From SYFT01 sp964471115 (GTDB lineage Bacteria > Acidobacteriota > Vicinamibacteria > Vicinamibacterales > SCN-69-37), in the NCBI GenBank assembly GCA_964471115.1, contig CAYYFE010000013.1, forward strand, positions 1 through 64,000: DNA of 64,000 bases, given 5' to 3'. Of the stretch, positions 7,513 to 16,075 are shown one piece after another. The first letter of the stretch is position 1. Each line of letters opens with the position of its first letter. Under the pieces are notes generated by a model. The model was not told the DNA's origin. It ran no database searches and saw only the letters and a list, made by a program, of their open reading frames with translations. The position numbers and the translations under genes are program-made.

Positions 7513-7908
7513 GTGGCAGCGAGTACTCAGTTCTACGGCACGGGGCGCCGCAAGACCTCAACCGCCCGCGTCTTCCTGCGCCCCGGCTCCGGGGCCATCA
7601 CCGTCAACAAGAAACCCGTCGAGGTGGCCTTCCCCACCGAAACGCTCCGCCTGGTGATTCGCCGCCCGCTGGTGGCCACCCAGACGACCGAGCAGTTCGA
7701 CGTGGTCGCCACCACCGAAGGCGGCGGCGTGGCCGGTCAGGCCGGCGCGCTGCGGCTGGGCATTGCGCGCGCGCTGCTCGAGTTCAACGGCGAGCTGCGC
7801 TCGGCGCTGCGGCAGGACGGGCTCCTGACGCGCGACCCGCGCGCCAAGGAACGCAAGAAGTACGGTCAGAAGGGCGCGCGCAAGCGCTTCCAGTTCAGCA
7901 AGCGCTAG
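7513..7908 (+). CDS. rpsI: 30S ribosomal protein S9
   Basis: Small-subunit ribosomal protein S9 (131 aa). It shows the N-terminal FYGTGRRKTSTARVFLRPG, the central GGGVAGQAGALRLGIARAL and the basic C-terminal tail KKYGQKGARKRFQFSKR that reaches toward P-site tRNA. GTG start at 7513, 1 bp after the rplM stop codon, so the two are translationally coupled as in most bacteria. Confidence 0.97.
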   Translation: MAASTQFYGTGRRKTSTARVFLRPGSGAITVNKKPVEVAFPTETLRLVIRRPLVATQTTEQFDVVATTEGGGVAGQAGALRLGIARALLEFNGELRSALRQDGLLTRDPRAKERKKYGQKGARKRFQFSKR

Positions 7909-7927
7909 TTTTGGGGGAGACGTTCGA

Positions 7928-8683
7928 GTGAGTGCTATCGCGATGAAGGATCTGCTGGAAGCCGGGGTGCACTTCGGGCACCAGACGAAGCGCTGGAACC
8001 CGAAGATGAAGCCGTTCATCTTTGGTGAACGCAACGGCATCTACATCATCGACCTGGGCCGCACGGCCAAGCTCTACCGCGAAGCGGCCGAGTTTGCGAC
8101 CAACACGGCCACGCAGGGCGGAACGTTCCTGTTCGTGGGCACCAAGCGCCAGGCGCAGGACGCCATCGCGGAAGAAGCCACGCGCGCGGGCCAGTTCTAC
8201 GTCAACCAGCGCTGGCTGGGTGGCCTGCTCACCAACTTCTCCACCATCCAGCGGTCGCTGGGCCGGCTGCGCGAGCTGGAGGCCATGGCCACCGACGGCC
8301 GGTTCGACACGCTCTCGAAGAAGGAAGTGGCGCGCCTCGACAAGGAACGCCGCAAGCTGGTGAAGAACCTCGACGGCATCCGCGGCATGAACCGCCTGCC
8401 GGACGCCCTCTTCGTGGTCGACACCAAACACGAGCAGATCGCCGTCGACGAAGCGCGCAAGCTCAAGATCCCCGTGATCGGCGTCGTCGACACCAACTGC
8501 GACCCGGATCAGGTGGACTACGTGATTCCCGGCAATGACGATGCGCTGCGGTCGATCCGGCTGTTTGCGGCCGGCATCGCCGACGCGATCCTCGCCGGCC
8601 ACGGCATGGCCAAGGCCGCCTCGGCCGAAGAAATCCCGGCCAAGGACGACCAGCCGGAAGAGACGCCCGCAACGACGGCGTAA
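7928..8683 (+). CDS. rpsB: 30S ribosomal protein S2
   Basis: Small-subunit ribosomal protein S2 (251 aa). Signatures are MKDLLEAGVHFGHQTKRWNP near the N-terminus, WLGGLLTNF (about 98-106) and PVIGVVDTNCDPD (about 182-194). The C-terminal 20 residues are low complexity and acidic (KDDQPEETPATTA). The GTG at 7928 is preceded by GGGGGAGA. A repeat hairpin separates it from tsf. Confidence 0.96.
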   Translation: MSAIAMKDLLEAGVHFGHQTKRWNPKMKPFIFGERNGIYIIDLGRTAKLYREAAEFATNTATQGGTFLFVGTKRQAQDAIAEEATRAGQFYVNQRWLGGLLTNFSTIQRSLGRLRELEAMATDGRFDTLSKKEVARLDKERRKLVKNLDGIRGMNRLPDALFVVDTKHEQIAVDEARKLKIPVIGVVDTNCDPDQVDYVIPGNDDALRSIRLFAAGIADAILAGHGMAKAASAEEIPAKDDQPEETPATTA

Positions 8684-8690
8684 ATCTCAA

Positions 8691-8760
8691 AATGCGGAAA
8701 TGGGGAAATGCGGAAATGTGAAGACATTTCCCCACTTCCTCATTTTCCCATTTATTCATT
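8691..8760. repeat. Family G inverted octamer repeats between rpsB and tsf
   Basis: The left arm has three GGAAATGN octamers in tandem and the right arm has inverted CATTTCCC-type units, separated by about 4 nt (GAAG), so the transcript can fold into a long AU-rich hairpin. It lies 7 bp after the rpsB stop codon and 15 bp before tsf. It may modulate tsf relative to rpsB, or simply be an inserted repeat. Its low GC differs sharply from its surroundings. Confidence 0.8.
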
Positions 8761-8775
8761 GACAGGGTTCTTGAT

Positions 8776-9372
8776 ATGGAAATCTCAGCACAACTCGTAA
8801 AGCAGCTCCGCGACCGCACGGGCGCGGGCATGATGGAATGCAAGGCCGCGCTCAAGGAAGCCAACGGCGACCTGGAAGCCGCGACGACGATTCTCCGCAC
8901 GCGCGGCCTCGCGCAGGCGGCCAAGAAGACCGGCCGGTCGACGTCGGAAGGCGTCATCGGGTCGTACATCCACCTGGGCGGCAAGATTGGCGTGCTGGTG
9001 GAGGTCAACTGCGAGTCCGACTTCGTGGCGCGCACCGACGACTTCCAGAACCTCGTGAAGGAAATCGGCATGCAGATCGCGGCCGCCAACCCGCAGTACG
9101 CGCGGCGTGACGACGTGCCGGCCGAGGTGCTCGAGAAGGAAAAGGCGATCTACCGCGCCCAGATGGAAAACTCGGGCAAGCCGGCCAACGTCATCGAGAA
9201 GATCGTCGAGGGCAAACTCAACAGCTTCTACGAGCAGGTGGTGCTCGTCGATCAGCCGTCGATTCGCGACCCGAAGGTCACCATCGGCGCGATGATCCAG
9301 GCGGTCATCGCCAAGCTGGGCGAAAACATCTCGGTCCCCCGCTTCGTGCGCTTCAAGGTCGGCGAGAACTAA
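8776..9372 (+). CDS. tsf: Translation elongation factor Ts
   Basis: Guanine-nucleotide exchange factor for EF-Tu. The 198-aa protein is of the short bacterial type: UBA-like N-terminal domain with LRDRTGAGMMECKAALKEANGD (starting about residue 10), then the core with VEVNCESDFVARTD (about 76-89). The stop codon overlaps the stop of the convergent transporter gene by 3 bp, so termination of the two transcripts must overlap. Confidence 0.97.
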   Translation: MEISAQLVKQLRDRTGAGMMECKAALKEANGDLEAATTILRTRGLAQAAKKTGRSTSEGVIGSYIHLGGKIGVLVEVNCESDFVARTDDFQNLVKEIGMQIAAANPQYARRDDVPAEVLEKEKAIYRAQMENSGKPANVIEKIVEGKLNSFYEQVVLVDQPSIRDPKVTIGAMIQAVIAKLGENISVPRFVRFKVGEN

Positions 9373-10809
9373 CCCACCGCCGCCATCGTCGCCATGACGG
9401 TGAAGACGCCGTAGAACACCGCGGTCACAATCAGGGCCGCCTCTCGCCAGAGGGGCGGCCTTAACTCTTTTGGCAGGAACATCCGGTTCACCACCAGCGT
9501 GTGCAGGCTCAGGCACACCATGACGAACCCGCCGATGTTCGCGCTGATGATGATGAGCGTCAGCGGCTGGGCGAGGTTCAGCGCCACCGCGCCCCACACC
9601 GCAAACGCCGCCAGCGCCGCGTAATACACCTTCCGGACGTCTCCCCCGCTCCACCGGCGCACCGCGGGACTGCCGCTCCACAACACGTCGGTGGCATTAC
9701 GTGGCACGCCATCCACGACGCCCAACTGCGTCGAAAACAGGACCCAGAAGCCGCAGACGACTGTCAGGTACCAGAACACGCGGCCGTGGACCGCCGCGAT
9801 AGCCTCCGCCTGCATGTTGGCGACGGCCCAACCTCCCGTCGCCGTGCCCGCGGGCACGAACTGCAACGTGANNNNNNNNNNCCATGCCGGCGAGTGACCC
9901 CACGCCGAAGATCAGCACCTGGTCGACGTGCACGAACTTCCACCAGCCGCGCCAGGCCGCAAGCGACTCGCGCGAGACGGCGAACACGTTGCCGTGTGCC
10001 GACAGCGGCACCTTGCCGCCCACCGCGCTGGAGATGTACCCCACCGTGGCGCTCATGCCGTACCCCTTGTCACGCATCCAGTTGGTGACGAACGCGTTGC
10101 CGATGCCGCCCAGGCCCGAGTACGCCGCAAACGCGCCCAGCAGCACCCAGTCCACGTTGTCAGGCACGCGGCCCACGTTGACGAAGCCGGACGCCACACG
10201 ACGCCAGTTCTCCGCATCAACCGTCGTGATGTCGAGCAGCACCAGGTAGGCCACGATCGATCCGACCATCACCCACATCGCGCGTTCGATCGCGCGTTCC
10301 ACCTTGCGGCTCGACAACGTCAGCACGAAACACAACGCAAACGTCCCGTACCCCAGCATCCGCACCAGCCCCGCATCGTCCGCCGTGGGGACGCGTCCCA
10401 GGAGCAACGCGGCGGTGGCCGTGGCACTGGCCAGCGCCCAGCCGGGCCAGCCAAACTGCAGGAATCCGGCGGCGGCGTACCACGTGCCCCAGAAGGTTGG
10501 GCCGGGTCGTGTGCGCATGAAGCCGGTGACGATGGGCTCGCCGGTGGCAAGCGTGTACCGCGCCATCTCGACGTTGAGCAGCACCTGCAACATGACGGCG
10601 ACGGTGGTGATCCACAAGAGCACCACACCGTAGTTGACGATGACGGCGGGCCCGAGCAGCCATTTCCCTGAGCCGATGGCGAGCCCCAGGCCGATCACAC
10701 CAGGCCCGACGGATTTGAGGATGTTGGGGAGCGTGAACGGCGCCGGTGCGGGCAGATCCTTCCGGCCCCAGTCGGGCAAAGTGCCGTGGGGCCGAGGCGG
10801 TATCGTCAT
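9369..10809 (-). CDS. Nramp-like membrane transporter, interrupted by an assembly gap
   Basis: Multi-helix inner-membrane protein resembling the Nramp/NRAMP-related superfamily (about ten hydrophobic segments visible). ATG 10809 overlaps the stop of the upstream lactate oxidase gene (ATGA). Ten Ns (9872-9881) interrupt the gene and the frames on the two sides do not match, so the true gap length is unknown and the two parts must be read separately. The first transmembrane region reads GLGLAIGSGKWLLGP, where classical Nramp transporters have a metal-binding DPGN motif. Substrate is therefore uncertain; metal, or a carboxylate given the adjacent lactate/glycolate oxidoreductases, are both possible. 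Confidence 0.7.
9435..9471 (+). terminator. Candidate intrinsic terminator of the rplM-tsf operon
   Basis: GGCCG-CCTCT (9435-9444) pairs with AGAGG (9449-9453) and CGGCC (9456-9460) around a 4-nt loop with a 2-nt bulge, followed by TTAACTCTTTT. It lies 63 bp past the tsf stop, inside the 3' end of the convergent transporter gene. The bulge and interrupted T-tract keep confidence modest. Confidence 0.45.
9872..9881. other. Assembly gap (10 N)
   Basis: Run of unknown bases inside the Nramp-like gene. It breaks the frame, so this gene should not be read as a natural frameshift. Confidence 1.
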
Positions 10810-11894
10810 TGGCCGTCGACCGTCAACAGGTCCGGCGTGAGGTCTCGAATCGTCGGCGCGCCGGACAACGCCATCGCCAGCGCCAACTCCGTCCGGAACA
10901 TTTCGAGCACACGGGTGACGCCGGCTTCGCCCTCGGCCGCGAGCCCCCACAGGCAGGGCCGGCCGATGAGCACCGCGCGCGCGCCGAGTGCGACGGCCTT
11001 GAGCACGTCCACACCCCGACGCACGCCACCGTCGACGAACACCTCGGCGCGATCGCCGACGGCGTCCACCACCTGCGGCAATGCGCGGATGGTGGCCGGC
11101 GCGCCATCGAGCTGCCGGCCGCCGTGGTTGGACACCACCACCGCCGCCGCGCCCCGCTCCACCGCCGTGCGGGCGTCGTCGGCGCGCAGCACACCTTTGA
11201 TGATCACCGGCAGGCGCGTGGTGGCCCGCAGCCACTCCACGGTGGGCCAGGCCAGCGACGCGTCGAAGAGGCTGTGGATGTACGCGCCGAAGCTCGACTC
11301 CTTCGGCCACTTCGACGCGCCGTCAATCACCGTCCGGCAGGTCTCGAGATTGCGCACGGACACACCGTCGGGCAGCGTGAACTGATTGCGCGTGTCGCGC
11401 TCGCGGTGGCCCAGCACGGGCGTGTCGACCGTGAGCACGATGGCCTGATACCCGGCGGCCTCGGCTCTGGCGACCAGTTCCCGAGTTACGGCGCGATCGC
11501 GGTACACGTAGAGCTGGTACCACAGGGGGCCACTCGCCGCGGCCGCGATCTCCTCCATCGTTGAACTGGCCAGGGTGCTGACGGTCATGATCGTGCCGGC
11601 CGCACCGGCCGCGCGCGCGATCCCCGCTTCTCCATCCGGGTGCGCCAGCTTCGCGAACGCTGTCGGCGCGACGAGCACCGGCATCGTCACGGACGTGCCC
11701 AGCACGGTGGTCGCGGGATCGACGCGGCTGACGTCGACGAGCACTCGCGGCCACACGGTGATGCGGCCGAAGGCGCGCTCGTTTTCCGCCAGCGTGTGTT
11801 CGTCGCCCGAGCCGCCACAGTAGTAGTCGAACGCCGCGGGTGACATGCGCTCACGGGCGAGCGCCACGAAGTCTCGGACGTTGACCGGCGGCAT
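10806..11894 (-). CDS. FMN-dependent alpha-hydroxy-acid oxidase/dehydrogenase (L-lactate type)
   Basis: Flavoprotein that oxidises L-2-hydroxy acids such as L-lactate or glycolate to the keto acid. The 362-residue TIM barrel begins with NVRDFVALARERM and has the FMN signature around APTAFAKLAHPDGE, the active-site block VVSNHGGRQLDGAPA (catalytic His and substrate Arg, about 253-267) and the phosphate-binding VFVDGGVRRGVDVLKA. It lies between a GlcD-like FAD oxidase gene and the Nramp-like transporter, with a 12-bp gap to the former and a 4-bp overlap with the latter. This implies a hydroxy-acid utilisation operon; exact substrate is not shown. Confidence 0.92.
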   Translation of the reverse strand: MPPVNVRDFVALARERMSPAAFDYYCGGSGDEHTLAENERAFGRITVWPRVLVDVSRVDPATTVLGTSVTMPVLVAPTAFAKLAHPDGEAGIARAAGAAGTIMTVSTLASSTMEEIAAAASGPLWYQLYVYRDRAVTRELVARAEAAGYQAIVLTVDTPVLGHRERDTRNQFTLPDGVSVRNLETCRTVIDGASKWPKESSFGAYIHSLFDASLAWPTVEWLRATTRLPVIIKGVLRADDARTAVERGAAAVVVSNHGGRQLDGAPATIRALPQVVDAVGDRAEVFVDGGVRRGVDVLKAVALGARAVLIGRPCLWGLAAEGEAGVTRVLEMFRTELALAMALSGAPTIRDLTPDLLTVDGQ

Positions 11895-11906
11895 CGGGAA
11901 CCGGCG

Positions 11907-13280
11907 CTACGCTATCACGACCTTGCCGGGGTTCATGCGATTGTCGGGATCGAGCGCGCGCTTGATGGCGCGCATCACGTCGAGCGCCTCGCCGTGTTCG
12001 GCTTCGAGATACGCCATCTTGCCGTAGCCCACGCCGTGTTCGCCCGTGCAGGTGCCGCCCAGGGCCAGCGCGCGCGCAATCAGGCGTTCGTTCAACGCGC
12101 GCGCTTCGTCCAGCTCAGCGGGATTGTCCGGATCGAGCACGAACAGCAGATGGAAATTGCCGTCGCCGGCATGCCCGACCAACGGGACCGGAAACGACGC
12201 CCCCGCCGTGTCGCGCTGCGTGTCGACGATGCACTCGGCCAGACGCGAGATGGGCACACAGACGTCGGTCGTCCACGCCTTGGAGCCCGGACGCAGCGCA
12301 AGGTCGGCGTACAACGCATCGTGCCGGGCCTTCCACAACCGCTCCCGATCTTCGAGCCGCGTGGCGAACTGGAACCGGTGGCCCCCATGGTCGGCCGCCA
12401 GCGCCTGGACGGCGGCCATCTGGTCCGAGACGTGCCGTTCGGTGTCGCCGTGCAGTTCGATGAACAGCGTCGGCGCCACGGGCATCGTCGTCTTCGAGAA
12501 GCGGTTGATCGCGTCCATCTGCACGGCGTCGAGCAGCTCGAGGCGGGCCACCGGAATGCCCAGCTGGATGATCTGGATGACCGTATCGACGGCGCCGTGG
12601 ACGGTCTCGAATGTGCAGACCGCCGCCGAAACGGCCTCGGGGATCGGGTGCAGGCGCACGGTCACCTCGGTGATGACCCCCAGGGTGCCTTCCGAGCCGA
12701 CGAACAGACGGGTCAGGTCGTACCCGGCCGACGACTTCCGCGCGCGGGTGCCCGTGTGAATCACCCGCCCGTCGGGCAGCACCACGGTCAGGGCCAGGAC
12801 GTTTTCGCGCATCGTGCCGTACCGCACGGCCGTGGTGCCGGACGCGCGTGTGGCGGCCATGCCGCCGAGGGTGGCGTCGGCGCCGGGGTCGATGGGGAAC
12901 ATGAGGCCCGTGTTCGCCAGCGCGCGATTCAGCTGCAGGCGCGTCACCCCGGCTTCGACGGTGGCGTCCAGATCGGCCGCGCTGACGCGGAGCACATGGT
13001 TCATGTCGCGCATGTCGAGGCAGATGCCGCCCTGCGTCGCGTGGACGTGGCCCTCGAGCGAGGTGCCGGCGCCCCAGGGCACGACCGGCAGCCGGAACTC
13101 CCGGCTGATCCCCAGCACCGCGGCGACCTCGGCCGTACTCACGGGCCGGCAGACGACATCGGGCAACGCCGCCGGGTGATACGACTCGCCTCGGCTGTGG
13201 TGCTCACGCACGGCACGCGCGTCACTGACCCGGTCGCCCAGTTCGCGCCGCAGCGCGCGGATCGCGCCCTCAATCTCCAC
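11907..13280 (-). CDS. FAD-linked D-lactate dehydrogenase / glycolate oxidase (GlcD type)
   Basis: FAD-binding oxidoreductase of the VAO/PCMH fold (457 aa). The FAD-binding domain spans about 35-210 with PVVPWGAGTSLEGHV and DPGADATLGGMAATRASGTTAVRYGTM-type blocks; the C-terminal cap (about 215-455) ends with the typical GTCTGEHGVGYGK and LDPDNRMNPGK motifs. Such enzymes oxidise D-lactate or glycolate and pass electrons to cytochrome or quinone. GTG start 13280 lies 8 nt after a TATAGT box, suggesting a leaderless mRNA. First gene of the hydroxy-acid operon. Confidence 0.92.
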   Translation of the reverse strand: MEIEGAIRALRRELGDRVSDARAVREHHSRGESYHPAALPDVVCRPVSTAEVAAVLGISREFRLPVVPWGAGTSLEGHVHATQGGICLDMRDMNHVLRVSAADLDATVEAGVTRLQLNRALANTGLMFPIDPGADATLGGMAATRASGTTAVRYGTMRENVLALTVVLPDGRVIHTGTRARKSSAGYDLTRLFVGSEGTLGVITEVTVRLHPIPEAVSAAVCTFETVHGAVDTVIQIIQLGIPVARLELLDAVQMDAINRFSKTTMPVAPTLFIELHGDTERHVSDQMAAVQALAADHGGHRFQFATRLEDRERLWKARHDALYADLALRPGSKAWTTDVCVPISRLAECIVDTQRDTAGASFPVPLVGHAGDGNFHLLFVLDPDNPAELDEARALNERLIARALALGGTCTGEHGVGYGKMAYLEAEHGEALDVMRAIKRALDPDNRMNPGKVVIA

Positions 13281-13288
13281 GGCGACCT

Positions 13289-13296
13289 ACTATAAT
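13289..13296. promoter_or_regulatory. Shared bidirectional -10 element (glcD-like gene / pyrH)
   Basis: The 8-bp sequence ACTATAAT reads TATAAT on the plus strand (13291-13296) and TATAGT on the minus strand (13294-13289). Each copy ends 8 nt from the start codon of a divergent gene (GTG 13305 and GTG 13280). No convincing -35 is seen on either side. The symmetry is visible directly; divergent leaderless transcription is inferred. Confidence 0.65.
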
Positions 13297-13304
13297 TGCT
13301 GTTC

Positions 13305-14021
13305 GTGTCTGCCCCCGCCTACTCCCGCGTACTCCTCAAGCTCTCCGGCGAAGCCCTCATGGGCGAACAGCCCTTCGGCATCGATCCGGCAGTCGCCACC
13401 CAGGTGGCCAAAGAAATCGGCGAAGTGGCCGCCATGGGCGTCCAGATCGGCGTCGTCATCGGCGGCGGCAACCTGTTCCGCGGCCTGGCGGCCAGCGCCA
13501 AGGGGATGGACCGCGCGACCGCGGACTACATGGGCATGCTGGCCACGGTCATCAACGCGCTGGCCCTGCAGGATGCGCTCGAGAAGATTGGCGTGGTGAC
13601 CCGCGTCGCCGCCGCGATTGAGATGCGCGCGGTGGCCGAGCCGTTCATCCGGCGCCGGGCCGTCCGGCACCTGGAAAAAGGCCGGGTGGTGGTCTTTGCC
13701 GCCGGCACGGGCAATCCCTACTTCACCACCGACACGGCCGCCGCGCTGCGCGCGATGGAGATGAAGTCGGAAGTCATTCTGAAGGCCACCAAGGTGGACG
13801 GCATCTATACGGCCGACCCGATGATCCATCCCGATGCCACGCGGTACACGACGCTGTCGTACCTCGAGGTGCTGGAGAAGGGTCTGAAGGTGATGGACGC
13901 CACTGCCATTTCCCTCTGCATGGACAACAAACTGCCCATCATCGTGTTCAAGCTGCGCGAGGCGGGCAACCTCCGGCGGGTGATCATGGGGGAACCCGTC
14001 GGCACCACCGTTCGCGCCTGA
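13305..14021 (+). CDS. pyrH: UMP kinase
   Basis: Phosphorylates UMP to UDP in pyrimidine nucleotide synthesis; the bacterial enzyme is a hexamer of the amino-acid-kinase fold. The 238-aa protein shows VLLKLSGEALMG at the N-terminus, VVIGGGNLFRG (about 48-58), GTGNPYFTTDTAAALRA (about 138-154) and KATKVDGIYTADP (about 163-175). The GTG at 13305 sits 8 nt after TATAAT; a TTG at 13296 lies within the -10 box and is unlikely. Followed by frr, a standard pair. Confidence 0.96.
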   Translation: MSAPAYSRVLLKLSGEALMGEQPFGIDPAVATQVAKEIGEVAAMGVQIGVVIGGGNLFRGLAASAKGMDRATADYMGMLATVINALALQDALEKIGVVTRVAAAIEMRAVAEPFIRRRAVRHLEKGRVVVFAAGTGNPYFTTDTAAALRAMEMKSEVILKATKVDGIYTADPMIHPDATRYTTLSYLEVLEKGLKVMDATAISLCMDNKLPIIVFKLREAGNLRRVIMGEPVGTTVRA

Positions 14022-14047
14022 CTTCCCCCGCTGAAAGAAGAACCGCC

Positions 14048-14617
14048 ATGGACGTTCAAGACCTCAAGGGACTCTCCGCTGAAGTGAAGAAGCGCATGGA
14101 CAGCGCGCTCGACCATGTCCGCCGCGAGTTTGCGGGCGTGCGCACGGGCCGCGCGTCCATCACGATGCTCGACCCGGTGCAGGTGGAAGCCTACGGATCG
14201 CTGATGCCGCTCAACCAGGTGGCGCAGTTGTCGGTGCCGGAGCCCGCGCTCATGGTGGCGCAGCCGTTTGATCCGTCGCTGATGGGCGCGGTCGAGCGGG
14301 CCATTCAGAAGGCCAACCTGGGCCTCAACCCCGCCAACGACGGCAAGGTGATTCGGATCCCCGTGCCGCCGCTGACCGAGGAACGCCGCAAGGAGCTATC
14401 GCGGCTGGTCCACAAGTACGCCGAAGAAGGGCGGAACGCGGTCCGTCAGGTCCGGCGGGACGCGAACGACAAGCTGAAGAAGCTGCTCAAGGACCACGCC
14501 ATCTCGGAGGACGACGAGCGGCGCGGCCTGGAAGACGTGCAGAAGATCACCGACCAGCACGTGGCGATGATCGACGAGCTGCAGAAGAAGAAGGACGTCG
14601 AGCTGCTCGGCAGATAG
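14048..14617 (+). CDS. frr: Ribosome recycling factor
   Basis: Splits post-termination ribosomes together with EF-G. The protein (189 aa) has the RRF landmarks FAGVRTGRAS (about 30-39), LMPLNQVAQLSVPEP (about 56-70) and IRIPVPPLTEERRKELS (about 105-121), plus the long C-terminal helix. AGAAGAA precedes the ATG. Second gene after pyrH, 26 bp downstream. Confidence 0.97.
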   Translation: MDVQDLKGLSAEVKKRMDSALDHVRREFAGVRTGRASITMLDPVQVEAYGSLMPLNQVAQLSVPEPALMVAQPFDPSLMGAVERAIQKANLGLNPANDGKVIRIPVPPLTEERRKELSRLVHKYAEEGRNAVRQVRRDANDKLKKLLKDHAISEDDERRGLEDVQKITDQHVAMIDELQKKKDVELLGR

Positions 14618-14619
14618 TC

Positions 14620-15795
14620 GTGGCCGCGTCGTATTTCACGCATCTGGAATGCTCGGTGCCCTGCGGGGCGCCGCCCCGCGATCCGCGCCAGGTCCATCAC
14701 CTGTGCGACTGTGGCGCGCCGCTGCTGGCGCGCTACGATCTGACGGCCGCGCGCGCGTGGTCGCGCGATTCGCTCGCGGGCCGCGAGGCCACGATGTGGC
14801 GGTACCGCGAGCTGATGCCGCTCTTCCCCGGTGAATCGCCGGTGACGCTGGGCGAAGGATGGACGCCGCTGCCCCACGCCCGCCGGCTCGGGGACGCGCT
14901 CGGGCTGTCGCGCCTGTTCGTGAAGGACGAGTCGCTCAATCCCACCAATTCGTTCAAGGCGCGCGGCCTGTCGGCCGCGGTGACACGCGCGCACCACCTG
15001 GGCGCGCGGGTGCTGTCGGTGCCCACGGCGGGCAACGCCGGCAATGCGATGGCCGCCTACGCGGCGGCGGCGGGCATCACCGCCAAGGTCTTCATGCCGA
15101 AGGATGTGAAGACGCCGTTCATCCGCGAGTGCGAGTTGTACGGCGCCGACGTCACGCTGGTCGACGGCCTCATCACCGACGCGGGCCGCATCGCCGCGGA
15201 GACGGGCAAACCCCTCGGCTGGTACGACGTCTCGACGCTCAAAGAGCCCTACCGCATCGAAGGCAAGAAAACGATGGGGTATGAGGTGGCGGAGCAACTG
15301 GGCTGGACGCTGCCCGACTGGATCATCTATCCCACCGGCGGCGGCACCGGCATGGTGGGCATGTGGAAAGCCTTCGCCGAGATGAGCGCGCTGGGCTGGA
15401 TCGATCCGGTGAAGCGCCCGAAGATGGTGACGGTCCAGGCGGCCGGCTGCGCGCCCATCATCAAGGCGTTTCATGAGGGCGCCGAACGGTCGGTGTTGTG
15501 GCCCAACGCGCATACGGCGGCGGACGGCCTGCGCGTCCCCAAGGCGATCGGCGACTTCCTCGTGCTGCGCGCCGTGCGTGAAAGCGGCGGCGCGGCCGTG
15601 GCCGTGAGCGACGCCGACATGATTGCCGGCATGCGCGAGATCGGCCGGCTGGAAGGCATCAGCGCCGCGCCGGAAGGCGGCGCCGCCCTGCACGCGCTGA
15701 AGGTGCTGCAGGCCGAGGGCCGCATCCGGCCCGACGACACCGTCGTGTTGTTCAACACCGGCGGCGCGTTGAAGTATCTGGACGTGCTGGCGTGA
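14620..15795 (+). CDS. thrC: Threonine synthase
   Basis: PLP enzyme converting O-phosphohomoserine to threonine. The 391-aa protein starts with a small Cys-containing domain (LECSVPCGAP...HLCDCGAPLLARYDL, about 8-40), followed by the fold-II PLP domain. The PLP lysine lies in NPTNSFKARGL (about residue 114), phosphate-binding PTAGNAGNAMAAYAAAAG is at about 135-152 and IYPTGGGTGMVGMWKAF at about 230-246. GTG start 2 bp after the frr stop. Its stop overlaps the first potential start of the asparaginase frame as GTGA. Confidence 0.93.
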   Translation: MAASYFTHLECSVPCGAPPRDPRQVHHLCDCGAPLLARYDLTAARAWSRDSLAGREATMWRYRELMPLFPGESPVTLGEGWTPLPHARRLGDALGLSRLFVKDESLNPTNSFKARGLSAAVTRAHHLGARVLSVPTAGNAGNAMAAYAAAAGITAKVFMPKDVKTPFIRECELYGADVTLVDGLITDAGRIAAETGKPLGWYDVSTLKEPYRIEGKKTMGYEVAEQLGWTLPDWIIYPTGGGTGMVGMWKAFAEMSALGWIDPVKRPKMVTVQAAGCAPIIKAFHEGAERSVLWPNAHTAADGLRVPKAIGDFLVLRAVRESGGAAVAVSDADMIAGMREIGRLEGISAAPEGGAALHALKVLQAEGRIRPDDTVVLFNTGGALKYLDVLA

Positions 15796-15804
15796 GCGCC
15801 GTCA

Positions 15805-16034
15805 CCCTCGCGCGCGCGATCGCGGCCCACAGAACGGGCCGCGCTACGACAGCCGCGCGCGCGATCGCGGCCCACAGAGCGGGCCGCGCTACGACNNNNN
15901 NNNNNNNNNNNNNNNNNNNNNNNNNNNNNNNNNNNNNNNNNNNNNNNNNNNNNNNNNNNNNNNNNNNNNNNNNNNNNNNNNNNNNNNNNNNNNNNCGCGC
16001 GCGCGATCGCGGCCCACAGAGCGGGCCGCGCTAC
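15805..16034. repeat. Family I 45-bp palindromic tandem repeat with unresolved gap
   Basis: At least three copies of a unit of about 45 bp containing CGCGATCGCGGCCCACAG and GCGGGCCGCGCTACGAC; each forms the hairpin GCGGCCC-loop-GGGCCGC. The first two copies are 45 bp apart and the third follows 100 Ns, so copy number is unresolved. The array lies between threonine synthase and asparaginase and stays in frame with the latter on both sides of the N run, whose length is arbitrary. Confidence 0.85.
15896..15995. other. Assembly gap (100 N) inside a tandem repeat
   Basis: Exactly 100 unknown bases with copies of the 45-bp repeat on both sides, the usual result of a collapsed array at a scaffold join. 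Confidence 1.
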
Positions 16035-16040
16035 GACCGT

Positions 16041-16075
16041 CACCTCGCCACGTCGTCATCTCGCCACCTCGCCAT
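16041..16075. repeat. Family A octamer array before asparaginase
   Basis: Four to five CGCCAYCT-type octamers, the last running into the asparaginase ATG (CGCCATG). It directly follows the 45-bp repeat array, so two unrelated repeat families are stacked in one gene junction. Confidence 0.8.

Noticed and set aside
8691..8760. Rho-independent terminator after rpsB
   Set aside because: The hairpin is long but is not followed by a T-tract and the operon continues directly into tsf.
9872..9881. Natural frameshift or pseudogene of the Nramp-like gene
   Set aside because: The frame break coincides with ten Ns, so it is an assembly artefact.
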